Shown here: positions 1 through 9,747 of the stretch, piece by piece
Numbering within the stretch: the first letter of the stretch is position 1
Layout of the letters: every line of letters begins with the position of its first letter
Origin: Selaginella moellendorffii
Taxonomy: Eukaryota > Streptophyta > Lycopodiopsida > Selaginellales > Selaginellaceae
NCBI RefSeq assembly: GCF_000143415.4
Contig: NW_003314273.1
Coordinates: 1-40,000, forward strand
Direction of reading: 5' to 3'
Length of the DNA stretch: 40,000 nucleotides
The notes under the pieces: model-generated
The model's database searches: none
Seen by the model: only the letters and a program-made list of their open reading frames with translations
Told to the model about the DNA's origin: nothing
Translations under genes and position numbers: made by a program

Positions 1-214
1 TCCTCTCACAATCAATTATACAATTAATATGGGCGGCTCTTTAAGATTCTCATATCTCTCTAGATTCTAAACGGTTGTATATTTTGTTAAAATAATTAAC
101 TTGTCCTTTGCAAGGATATAGCTAATTAATGCTCACAATACAGAAGAATATCTTTGTTCTTTCTTGTCAGTTTCTCCCCAAATTTTTTTCTAAGTGCTCG
201 AGCAAGGAGAAGAT
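1..214 (+). other. Upstream region of the Mutator-like gene
   Basis: AT-rich sequence before the first ATG of the Mutator-like gene. I see no clear TATA box or terminal inverted repeat here. If the gene belongs to a transposon, its left terminus probably lies outside the window. Confidence 0.4.
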
Positions 215-3200
215 ATGAGAGAATTCTATTTGAAGTTCGATCAAGAGCCTCCAATTGTTTTCTCTAGGAGTGTTATAGGAGAGAACTTCCTTTGCAGAAG
301 ATTCAAGCTGAAGCCAGGATCAGTTAGTTTGGAGAATGTATGTCGTGATAAGGGTAATCAGATAGAAAAATCCATTCTTCTCGACAGTGGTGTGGGAGAG
401 AATGGGATTCAATGGGATCTTGATAGATGTACAGGTCAAGAGATTCTAGTTACAGGATCTCCGAAGCGAGGAGAGGAGAGCGCATCAGTTTCACAGCCAA
501 CTGTGCAAAGAGTGAAGGATGAAGTTATTATTCTCTCCAGTGACGAAAATGAAGAAGATGAGCTTCCTGACATAGCTTCCCAGACAAGTAGGTGTGTTCC
601 TTCTGGACCAGTTTTTGAAGTGGTGGATAAGGCATTTCGGCAATCTCGATCATTACGGTTGGAATTGAAGGAGTTCCAGTACATGAGAGGTGAGGAGCTT
701 CCTTCTTCCTATAATGGGAATATATTCTTCGAGTTTCCACCAGCAAGTTCGTCAAGTAGGAAAAGGGGTATGGAAACACGTCTTGATCCACATAATTGGT
801 GCAGAGTAAAGACGACCCACTTCTCTCATTTCGATGGATCTGTGTCCATAGTCCATTGCGGTGGACAGCTTCAGTGTGTCGCTGAGAAATGCATTTCTGA
901 TCATGGCAAGAATATGTGTTTCTTTGAAGGCTCAGCAATCAATCCCCCTAGGCGTGATGAAGTTGCTACAGGATTTAGATGTCGCAAATGCGGGGCAACA
1001 CCTGTGTGTCAAGCATGTTGCGATGCGAAAATGTATTATTTTCTTCCACGGGATGGATGTTTAGGCAGAGCAGCAGTGCATATTGGATACCACCAACACG
1101 CAATTGAGGAAGGAATCCGCTGTGATTCTTTTCGCAATTTGAAGACTGCTGTTACTACAGAGGCTAGGAAGAAAAGTGTAGCAACTCCAAAGTGTGTTCA
1201 ACAGTCTATACTAAAGGACTATGTGGTGGACATATTGTTACAATCTGATAGCCAAAAAGAGTTCACGGAGAATAGCTTGAAGGACCTACTTCGAAATATA
1301 GAACCTATGACAAATTTAAACAGGTATAAAATTAACACTTAACTCTACTTTATCACTAATAACACTCTTTTTTTTTGTAGAATAAAGAACTGGATGCGAG
1401 AAGGGCGAGATGGAAAGCTTCAATCTGGATTGGATGGGATTTTGGAGCTAAAGAGAAAATGTCCCTATGAGTTTATTCATGGGAGCTTATTCGTTGGCCA
1501 AGTGACTTCGAACAATCAACGCCCTTTCATCTTTAAGATGTCTACCCTTGGTCCTGCTTCTGGTGTGGACTTTGTACAACGAATGGATATGGATGGAGAT
1601 GGGGATTTAGCTAATTCCTGGATCCATTTTGATCATATGGAACGAGTTTCAGGCTGGTCAACAATGGGAGCTCATGTTTATGATCACAAGTAAGTGGCTT
1701 TTCATTTTTTAAGGATCTATACCAATTTACATTATAACCATTCCTTTTATAGGTTGCAGTGCAATTTGACTATAGCTATAGCCGAATTCAAAGTTCAAGA
1801 TTTTCAAGCACAAAGCATCTTTTGGACATGTATGTCCGAGGTTGTTGAACAGCGAACCGGGAAGAAACCCAACTTCCGTGGTTTCATGGCAGATGCAGCT
1901 AGTGCTAACTGGTTGGCTGTACGACAAGTATTTGGAGGTGATAAAAGTCAGCCATTACAAGGTAGAGAGAAGAGTTGTGAGTTTCATTGGGCAAAGAGCG
2001 TCAATGAACATTGCCGATGCATCAAGTCTACCTTCCATCACGAGTTCAAGCAGCTTTGTCGGAAATGGATGGATGCACCAACTAAAGAGGAGCACGAGGC
2101 AAAGGCAAATGAAATGCGCATATGGTGGCGTGAAGGAGACAAAGTGCCAATTGAAAACCTTCCACAAATGGAATGCTGGCTTGCATGGTGGGAAGTTCGA
2201 ATGTTTCAGTGGGGTCATTATACTCTCCATGTAAGCTTTCTCTCATTTTCTTTCTTGTCACATTCAAATGTTGCATTTTTTGTAGGATCAACCACTTGAT
2301 GATATTGCACTTACACCAACAATTAATCTCTTTGAGAGCAAACATTGGAGTTGGAGAGCTTCCGAAGCAGGGAAAGGAAAAGTGTCCCTCTATGAAGCTA
2401 CACTCTCCGACCTCACTAGATCTCTTGAGCAATCATCAAAAGCTTTGGCTGCACAGGAAGCAAGGTTTGCTAGTACAGGTCCGAACTTAGACAGGCTTCA
2501 AGAGCGGGTTGGTAGAAGGACAACACCAGCAGCAGGGTCAATGTCCAAGATGGTGGAGGAAGTTGTTGCTGGAACTCCTATGAAATCAAGTTATGAGCCA
2601 CTTGGGGACATGAGAACAGCCCGTATGAAGCGTCGACAAACATTTGATGGGTCAAACATCACTCCTTCTAGCTCTCACCGTCCAGAGTTTGACTACCATT
2701 CTGTTCCACGACACCGGAAAAGAACTAAGGAACATGGAGTGGAGGAGGTGCCAGTTGTTACACAAGTAAGTCCAGTGCCAGAGGTTGAAAAGGTTATTTC
2801 TCGCGAGCCAGTTTCTCGTATCAACTGGGCAATTCGAAGAGTCAGTGCCAAGAGCAATGCACGTTGCTCTGGAATGATTGGGAGTCGAGGTCAGTGTCTC
2901 GCTTTTGTGCGCTCAGGTTGAAGTTCTTCAGTAGTGCCATGTTTCTGGGGCTGTCGAGATCTAGGAGTGAAGGGCCGCCAGTCAAGCTGGATCTACTGTT
3001 GTGGGACTGATGTTACTCATACAAGCCGGATCCACAGCTCAATTATTTTGAAGCCAGATTCTGTGCCAGAGGAGTGGCCAGTTGAGCGAAGCTGCAATCT
3101 TTTGAAAGAAGAGATTGAAAGTCTGGAGAGAGCAGGTTTCAAGCTAAAGACTTCCTCAAATGTTGCTGTTAGTACTGCTATGCCACCAATATCAACACTA

Positions 3201-3578
3201 GACCGGCATACACGACCAGCTAGGAATGGGAAGGCTATACAATACAGGTCTTCCATTTCGAAAGGTGCACAAGAGAAGATCAAGCTGGCAAAAGAGCTAA
3301 AGTGCACAATCACAAAGACAAACTACATCAGTGCTATGGCTAAGGAGTTTATTATTGTGACTGAGTCATCAAAGGGTACAAGCTACACTGTTAAAATCTG
3401 CGAAAATCCATCCTGTACCTGTCCAGATTTTACACAGCGGGAGAACAGGGGAAAGGTATATTTAGCCTGCAAGCACATCTATTACATTTTTATGCAGGAA
3501 CTAAACCAAGATCCTAAGATTGACCATCACATCCACCAGGCAAGCCTTACAGTTGCGGAGCTTGAGAAGTGTTTTTAG
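215..3578 (+). CDS. Mutator-like transposase-family protein with GCM-like zinc region and SWIM finger, five exons
   Basis: Exons are read as 215-1323, 1381-1689, 1753-2230, 2286-2889 and 2932-3578. All introns are GT-AG (57, 63, 55 and 42 nt), phases agree, and the sum is 3,147 nt, about 1,048 residues with no internal stop. The fourth intron removes the only in-frame stop (TGA 2919-2921). An N-terminal Cys/His-rich block (roughly residues 200-310) has HNWCRVKTTHFSHFDGS and CRKCGATPVCQACC, resembling WRKY/GCM-type zinc modules fused to plant MULE transposases. The middle has the MULE-like signature ADAASANWLAVRQVFGG followed by CEFHWAKSV, giving a candidate catalytic Asp. The C-terminus has a SWIM finger of the form C-x-C-x(n)-C-x-H (CTCPDFT then LACKHIYY). 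Known members move DNA by cut-and-paste; whether this one is an active transposase or a domesticated gene cannot be told here. ATG at 215 is preferred over an upstream in-frame GTG at 194. Confidence 0.78.
2890..2931 (+). other. 42-nt intron 4 of the Mutator-like gene
   Basis: The donor is GTCAGT and the acceptor TTCTTCAG. The intron is divisible by three and contains a TGA (2919-2921) that would end translation before the SWIM finger. Removing it leaves an open frame from residue 1 to the stop at 3576-3578. The alternative is a genuine nonsense mutation. Confidence 0.55.
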
Positions 3579-3677
3579 ATTGCTTTTAGTGTTCGGATCT
3601 ATATTTATATTTGTATTTTATTAGTCGAATTTACTTGGAAATATAGATTAAATCAAAATTTGAAGAATGGAAAGATG

Positions 3678-3696
3678 TTGGTTCGGGACGAACCAA
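3678..3696. repeat. Perfect 8-bp inverted repeat with 3-nt spacer
   Basis: The sequence TTGGTTCG GGA CGAACCAA lies 100 bp after the stop codon of the Mutator-like gene. It could be a 3'-end RNA hairpin or part of a transposon end. No matching copy was seen at the left edge of the window. Confidence 0.6.
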
Positions 3697-3720
3697 TGTT
3701 TTTCTTGTGTTTGAGAAGCC

Positions 3721-3762
3721 GTGAGCTCAGCTCATGAGCTCAGCTCGTGAGCTCATGAGCTC
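3721..3762. repeat. GAGCTC/AGCTCATGAGCT palindrome cluster
   Basis: Four GAGCTC hexamers and overlapping AGCTCATGAGCT palindromes occur in about 42 bp. The cluster lies at the boundary between the Mutator-like gene and the truncated 3' LTR of the first chromovirus. Function unknown; it may mark the breakpoint where the LTR end was lost. Confidence 0.6.
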
Positions 3763-3773
3763 AAAACCTACCC

Positions 3774-4055
3774 AGGCTCCGATCTCGGACTTGATCTCAG
3801 ACCCGATCTCGGACCCGACCTCGGACTCGACCTCGGACTCGGTCTCGGACCCGATTTTTGGATCTCAAACTCGGTCTCGAACTCGGTCCCCGAGTCGGCC
3901 TCGGACTCGATTCCGGACTCTATCTTGAACTCGGTCTTTGAGTCGGTCTTGGACTCGATCTTTGACTTGGTCCCATCTGATGAACTCTTTGTCATTTTGG
4001 TCATGCTTTCGGGGTTCCTTTAGCCTACGACACCTCGGCGAGTTGGTTCCTTACA
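3774..4055 (-). repeat. Truncated 3' LTR of chromovirus copy 1
   Basis: Ends with CTTACA at 4055 and matches 9,490-9,747 of the 5' LTR. It consists mostly of degenerate CTCGGA/CTCGAA hexamers. The TGTAAGCCACAAATTTTTCC end seen at 9275 is absent, so about 200 bp of this LTR are missing. Confidence 0.75.
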
Positions 4056-4458
4056 ACTCCACCACCCATAGAAAAAGTTCGATGCCCACATCGAATGTCT
4101 CTTTTTTATCCTACGACTTGTTGACCATGTCTCCGGGGGCATCCCCCCATTTAGCAGTGTGCCTAAGTTAGCCTCCCCGGCCAAGAGCCCATGACAACGG
4201 AATATAGGTGTCCCTATACTCCTCACCTCACCACGCCCTAGTATGGGGTTGGGACTTGAACCCAGCCTTGCTTTACTAGGGGGTTGGGACTCGAACCCAA
4301 CCTCCGTAGAATATGTCTACGGGTTCGACATCCCCGCAGGGAGTCGGGCGTAGCTCCCTACGCCTGGTCGACCTAGCTAACCCATGCTAATTAGCTTACC
4401 TTCGGCGCACCTTCGGGTCCCAACATATGCCATTGCTCAACTTCTCAAATTGATACTT
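4056..4458 (-). other. 3' noncoding region of chromovirus copy 1
   Basis: About 400 bp between the chromodomain stop and the 3' LTR, well conserved in copy 2 (14,847-15,308). Next to the LTR is a purine-rich stretch on the - strand (GGGTGGTGGAG) that could be the polypurine tract. It also holds two T-arm-like hairpins, listed separately. Confidence 0.6.
4247..4302 (-). repeat. Two tandem tRNA T-arm-like hairpins
   Basis: On the - strand, 4302-4282 reads GGTTGGG TTCGAGT CCCAACC: a perfect 7-bp stem with a 7-nt loop like a tRNA T-arm. It contains GGTTCGAGTCC, an exact match to the pol III B-box consensus GGTTCGANNCC. A second, slightly imperfect copy is at 4267-4247. The pair recurs in copy 2 (about 15,045-15,095) with substitutions. 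Confidence 0.7.
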
Positions 4459-5573
4459 TTAATTGAACTTTGCATAAGTACATAGAGTTTTGCTTTGCAG
4501 AAATTCCTCCACTAGATCTCGCCTGTTCGCTAGGTTCTCCTCCGGTTCCCATGTTGCTTTATAGTGTGGAAATCCTTTCCACTTCACATGGAACTCTCTC
4601 ACCTCACGTCCTTGTCGCTTGCTCTTGCGCGCAATGAGGATGGCCTCCACTTCGTATTCCTCTTCCCCTTGGATAACCTCAGGTAAAGGTCTTATTTGGT
4701 CCTTGCGAAGTGGATCCTCAAAATATAACTTAAGTAAGTTCACGTGGAACACGGGATGCATCTTCCCCATCTCTCGAGGAAGTCAAAGACGGTAAGCCAC
4801 TTTACCGATTCGAGCCTCAATCTCGTAAGGCCCTGCGAACCTGCTTAAGGAACTCAAGATCAATTCATTTACAGGAATACATGCATTTTTACCTTTGGGT
4901 GACCTTTCGGCTGATCCCACTTGGTAGCCTGAGGTTCTTGGTGTTCAGCCACACCTTCTCCCCAGCTTGGAACTTTACGTCCCGGCGCTTCTGGTTCGCG
5001 TACTTGGTTTGCCTTTGTTGCGCTCGTTCCAAGGAATCCCTCACTAGATTCTAAATGTTGAGTCTTTCTGCTGTAAATGCCTCCACTGCGGGTAGCTCTT
5101 CATGATACTCGGCCACGCCGAGTTCCACAGGACCTTCAATAGCTCGCTCATTGATGACTTCCCATGGACTCACCCCGATACTTGAATGTGGTGAGTTGTT
5201 ATAACACATTCCGCAAGTCCCAAATGACTTACCCAATCGGTCTGGTCTCCCGAGACATAGCATCGCAAATAATCCTCCAACTGCCTATTCACCCTTTCCA
5301 TTTGTCCGTCTGTCAAGAAGTGTTAGTGCCACCAAACTTGAGTTAATACCTCATACTTGTCTGTGGGTGATAGGCTGTGCTGAATTTCAACTTGGTGCGA
5401 TACTGTTCCAGGAGGGTCCTCCAGAACCTACTAGTGAAGATCTTATCTCGATCTGAGATGATCTCTTCTGGCCTTCCCCTCACTCGAACCACTTGTTCGA
5501 AGAACAATTTCGCCACACCTTCCGCATCCACTTCCGTTGTGGTGGGTATGAAATGTGCCATTTTCGAAAATCA
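4459..5573 (-). pseudogene. Integrase core second half and chromodomain (copy 1)
   Basis: From 5570 down: integrase core with the second catalytic Asp in SDRDKIFTS, then HPQT, a 47-nt intron (5310-5356), then GQMERVNR, which carries the catalytic Glu. The integrase C-terminal part follows (MGKMHPVFHVNLL, 4770-4725). A chromodomain comes last (FHVKWKGFPHYKATWEPEENL, stop at 4459-4461). Chromodomains direct integration to marked chromatin. In-frame disruptions lie between about 4,770 and 4,900, and a TGA sits at 5571-5573 where relatives have Arg (CGA), so the protein is broken. Confidence 0.8.
5310..5356 (-). other. Candidate 47-nt intron in integrase (copy 1)
   Basis: On the - strand the intron starts GTATGAGGTATTAA and ends CACTAACACTTCTTGACAG, with a good branch-site motif CTAAC about 15 nt before the AG. 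Excision joins HPQT to GQMER in frame, rebuilding the conserved HPQT-x-GQ-x-ER motif of Ty3/gypsy integrases. Read through unspliced, the frame hits TAA inside the intron. The same intron, also 47 nt, is in copy 2. Confidence 0.82.
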
Positions 5574-6590
5574 GTCCACCACCACGAATATCACATCAAA
5601 CCCCTCGCTTGGGGGAAGTCCCGTGATGAAGTCCATCGTAAGACATTTCCATGGACAATCTGGAATTGGGATGCTTTGCAACAAGCCCCCACTAGCCTTA
5701 GTCACGGCTTTGACCTGCTGACATGTTCGGCATGTCTTTACATAGTCATGGACGTCCTTAGCCATATCTGGCCAATAGTACTTCCTCTTGAGTAAGCCCA
5801 TCGTCTTGGGCACTCCGCCGTGTCCCGCAAGAAGTCTGTCATGACACTCTTCTAAGGCTACCTTCCTTAGTTCCCCTTCTGGAACATACACCCTCGTTTG
5901 CTTGTAATAGATGAGTCCGTTGCGTTCCGCATAGCCCGTTTTCTCTTCCGTTGGCAGCTCACTTCTCTGGTGAGCTTCTTGTGCCTCTAGATTCCTCAGC
6001 AACACTTCTTGTGCTAGACCATTGTTCTCATATGCTGTCCGCACATCGTCCCAGAAGGTTGCTGTTGCGCTGGATATCGCCAACCTCAAGCTCGCTTTTC
6101 GACTTAGCGCATTTGCCACGATATTGCTCTTCCCAGGCTTGTACAGAATCTCGCAATCAAACTCGGCCAAGGCATTGGCCCACCGACCTTGTTTCCCTCT
6201 CAGGTCGGGCTGTGACAAGAAGTGTTTTGTTGCCACATTGTCCGTGTAAACTTTGAAGTGTCTCCCAAGGCAGTGTCGCCACTCCTTGAGTGCCTTGACC
6301 ATCGCGAACAATTCCTTCTCGTGGGCAGGCCACTTCCGTTGAGCCTTGTCCAACTTCTTTGAGAAGAACGCTACTGGATGGTTGTCTTGCTTCAAAACTG
6401 CGCCCAACGCAAAGTCCGAAGCATCCGTGTCTACACCAAAATCTGGTAATGCCAACACGAGAGCCTTCCTCAACTTCCCTTTGAGGTGGACGAATGCCGC
6501 CTCGCATTCTGCTGTCCATACCATCTTCCCTTTTCCTGTTTGGTCCGTTAAGGGCAGGGCTACTCTCGAATAGTGTCTGATAAACTTTCA
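5574..6590 (-). pseudogene. RNase H and integrase N-terminal half (copy 1)
   Basis: RNase H is recognised by TDASDFALGAVLKQ and YTDNVATKHFLSQ. It is followed by the integrase zinc-binding domain HHCC (GHGGVPKTMGLLKRKYYW then CRTCQQVKA) and the first catalytic Asp in LTMDFITGLP. It is bounded by TGA at 6588-6590 (upstream; relatives encode Arg) and TGA at 5571-5573 (downstream). A few residues before TDASD are missing compared with copy 2. These domains degrade the RNA template and start integration. Confidence 0.85.
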
Positions 6591-7739
6591 ATAGTAGTTG
6601 TATAGCCCCAAGAACACCCTCAACTCATGTACATTCAATAGTCGCTCCCATTCCTGGATCGCTTGGACCTTCTCCGGGTCCACCTTGAGCCCGTCTTGGC
6701 CCACCACATGCCCGAGAAACTTTACCTCTTGTTGAGCAAAGTCACATTTGCTCTCTTTAGCATATAGTTTGCGTTCCCTTAGTTTCTCAAACACCTTCGC
6801 CAAGTGTTCGGCATGCTCCTCTAGCATCTCGCTATAGATCAGGATGTCGTCGATATAGACGACCACAAAGTGATCCAGATAGGGTACAAAGATGTGGTTC
6901 ATCAGCGCCGAAAACGTTGCCGGCGCATTGCATAGCCCGAAGGGCATCATCAGAAACTCAAAGCTCCTATACCTCATTCGACAGGTTGTGTTCTCGACAT
7001 CTTCCTCGGCTACCCTGATCTGGTAGTATCCTAACCTTAGGTCAATCCTCGAGAAGTATTTTGCCTTTCCCAACCTATCGAACAGGTCCTCAATTCTTGG
7101 CAAAGGGTACTTGTTCTTCTTTGTATACTTGTTGAGCAACCGATAGTCTATGCACATGTGCATAGAACCATCTTTCTTTTTCACAAATAACACCGGCGCC
7201 CCATACAGCGACTTGCTCAACCTAACATACCCTTTGTCCACCAACTCCTCTAGTTGGCACTTGAGCTCCTTGAGTTCTTTTTCGTTCAAACGATAGGGGG
7301 GACGAACCACCGCCTCAGCACCCTCGACCAGCTCAATCTTATATTCTATCGGTCGTGCGGGGGGCAACCCCGCCGGTAGCTCCTCCGGCATGGTATCCTG
7401 GAATTGGTTCAACACCCGCTGGATCACCAAAGGTACTTCTTCCGTTCCTGTCTTTTTGTCACTCTTCACCGAGAGTAAGCACAAAAAGGCTGCCTTAGTT
7501 TCTTTGGTGAGTTGTCCTCTCGTGGACACCAGATTTAAGCAGGAATCTTTGGTCTTGCTTTGCCCTACCTTTAGATCCTGGGCCTCCACCCTAGATCTTC
7601 TTCCTTGGGCATTCGCCAGTACCACAAGGTTCCTACCTTGTCCATGCAGGGCTACCACGAACCGATTAAACCAATCCATTCCGAAGATCACATCAAATCC
7701 CGCCATGTTTAACACGGTGAAATCCATGTTTACTTTCTA
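6588..7739 (-). pseudogene. Protease end and reverse transcriptase (copy 1)
   Basis: Starts after a TAG at 7737-7739 (relatives have TGG at this spot, as in copy 2). It contains [13 protein letters not shown] from the end of the protease region. The full RT palm follows: [34 protein letters not shown] and the active-site motif YIDDILIYS. It ends at TGA 6588-6590 in the thumb. The RT catalytic aspartates are intact; only point nonsense mutations separate it from an open polyprotein. Confidence 0.9.
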
Positions 7740-8411
7740 TGTCCCTACTTCGACTCTCACTTGTCGAAGTACCTCATCGGTGCTTTGGCTATCTTGAACA
7801 AACTCTATAGTCCTTGGTTCGCCTAGCCGCTACACCATTAGTCCGGCTTGCCGGACTATGTCTGCAGCCACAAAATTATCCGAAACACCCGTGTCAATAA
7901 GGATCTTAACAAAGCTACCTCCGAGCTTCCCTCGGAGGGCTAGTAGATGTCGCGAACAACTCTCTACCAAAGTTGCTCGTGTAATGAGTAACTTTGAGTT
8001 AGGGACTGGATCACATACCTCAGTTTGGACTTCACTCGACTTGATGGCCATATTAGCTCTGGCCTTCTTCGGGTAGGGACATTCCCTTGAAAAGTGTCCC
8101 GCTTCACCGCAGTTGTAGTATACGTTGTTTCCCACGTTGCTATATGACTTGACCTTCTTATCCATGGGTTTGTCTTTTTTCGCTTGACTCCCCCACGTAC
8201 TCGCTTGCTGGCCACCGGATTTGCCTTTCCGGAACCCCAAGGACTCATTCTTAGAGAAATTCTTCTTGAATTTCCCCCTGCTATACGTTCCCCTTGGTTT
8301 GGCCCCTTTGCTAAACGTGGATCCCGACCCCGTCGTGTTCCCCTTTCGCAGGTTATCGTTGAAATGCACCTTGATGGCTGCATCCAACGCTTCCTTATAG
8401 TTAGTCGGGTT
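7740..8411 (-). pseudogene. Gag C-terminus with zinc knuckle, and aspartic protease (copy 1)
   Basis: A basic stretch rich in K, G and S is followed by a CCHC zinc knuckle (CGEAGHFSREC), then the aspartic protease with the catalytic motif ILIDTGVSDNFVAADIV. A TAG at 7830-7832 interrupts the protease; copy 2 reads CAG (Gln) there. Gag and protease are in the same frame, so this family seems to encode a single Gag-Pol frame. Confidence 0.85.
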
Positions 8412-9215
8412 CTACCGCATCACCTCACCGCGAGCCCAGGTTTGCAAACCTGATATGAAGGCATGGAACACATCCATATCCCCCATGTCCATGACCAGTA
8501 TCCTCTTTGCCATGAACCCATTCACATATTCTTGGATGGTTCCAGTCTGTTTCAGCCTACTCAGCTCATCTCTCAGATGCAGAGTGGCATTTGGAGGAAC
8601 GTATGTTGCGCGAATCCTCGCCTTCATCATGTCCCAAGTGGCCACCGGTCCTTCGTTGGCTTCCGTCGTTCTCCACCAAGACTTGGCATTATCTGCCAAG
8701 TATGGTTTTGCACATGGGACCTTCTCCGAGCTCGGTAATCGCAATGCTTGGAAGTAGTCCTCCATATCGTAAAACCAATCCTCCACCACCTTATAGTCAT
8801 TCACTCCCTTGAAGACCGGTGGGGGCTTTGGTTTGTACTTGGGAATTGCTTGAGGGACTGATTCTACTTCGGTCTGTTCGACCTTGTTTGGTTCTGCCTC
8901 AGTCCCTGCCGAAGGGTCCGCACCTTCTGCGCTGCCAGCATCCGCAGTCTTTCTCTTTTTCTTCCGCTTCTCGTCATGCTTTAGCTTGCGTACGAGAGTC
9001 TCCAGCAGGGCATTGGTCTGTGCCAACTGTCCTAGCACGTCCAATCGAGCCTTGGACGACCGAACCTCGCCACCGGACTCCTGTTTGGAAGTTTCCTCAC
9101 TAGAGCCCTCCTCATGCAAGGATTCCTCATCCATAGCCTCCTGTTCAACCGAAGGCTCCAGCTTCGGCGGAGGTTCCGTCTCTGCCTGGGTTCACTTACG
9201 CCCTGCCCTTGCCAT
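8412..9215 (-). pseudogene. Gag N-terminal part (copy 1)
   Basis: The likely start is ATG at 9213-9215, 44 bp after the PBS, reading MARAGRK and then TGA (9192-9194) where CGA is likely. The next ATG in frame is at 9134. The body has the retrotransposon gag motif VFKGVNDYKVVEDWFYDME and ends at TAG 8412-8414. Copy 2 has a TAG at exactly the same codon (19,386-19,388). Forms the capsid in related elements. Confidence 0.8.
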
Positions 9216-9258
9216 CTCCCAGCAATCCGCCTCTATCCTTCGCTAGAACTGAGGAAAA

Positions 9259-9271
9259 GGCTCCGATACCA
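9259..9271 (-). other. Primer binding site (tRNA-iMet type), copy 1
   Basis: The - strand reads TGGTATCGGAGCC three bases after the LTR end (TGTAAG on the + strand at 9275). It differs by one base from the common plant initiator-Met primer site TGGTATCAGAGCC. This fixes the element's orientation and the 5' LTR border. Confidence 0.85.
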
Positions 9272-9747
9272 AATTGTAAGCCACAAATTTTTCCTTTCCA
9301 ATTTGCCAGCTTACCTCGTCTATCCGACCAACACTGCCTTGGCTTGTGCTAAGGGAGACGCACGCTTTGGGCTTTCACCCCTTGACCCGTATTAGTATTT
9401 GGACTTAGTCTTTGGCTCGATCTCGGACTCAATTTCGAATCCGACTTCGGATTTGGTCTCGGACTCGATCTCGAACTCGATCTCAGACTCGATCTCGGAC
9501 CCGACCTCGGACTCGACCTCGGACTCGGTCTCGGACCCGATTTTCGGATCTCGGACTCGGTCTCGAACTCGGTCTCGAACTCGGTTTCGAACTCGGTCCC
9601 CAAGTGGGCCTCGGACTCGATTCCGGACTCTATCTTGAACTCGGTCTCCGAGTCGGTCTTGGACTTGATCTTCGACTTGGTCCCATCCGATGAACTCTTT
9701 GTCATTTTGGTCATGCTTTTGGGGTTCCTTTCACCTCGGCGAGTTGG

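Noticed and set aside
4247-4302. tRNA genes
   Set aside because: Only T-arm/B-box-like hairpins are present; no A-box, anticodon arm or acceptor stem was found.
5310-5356. The integrase break as a plain indel mutation
   Set aside because: Both copies have the same 47-nt segment with donor, branch motif and acceptor, and removing it restores the conserved motif exactly; a shared random insertion is less likely, though not excluded.
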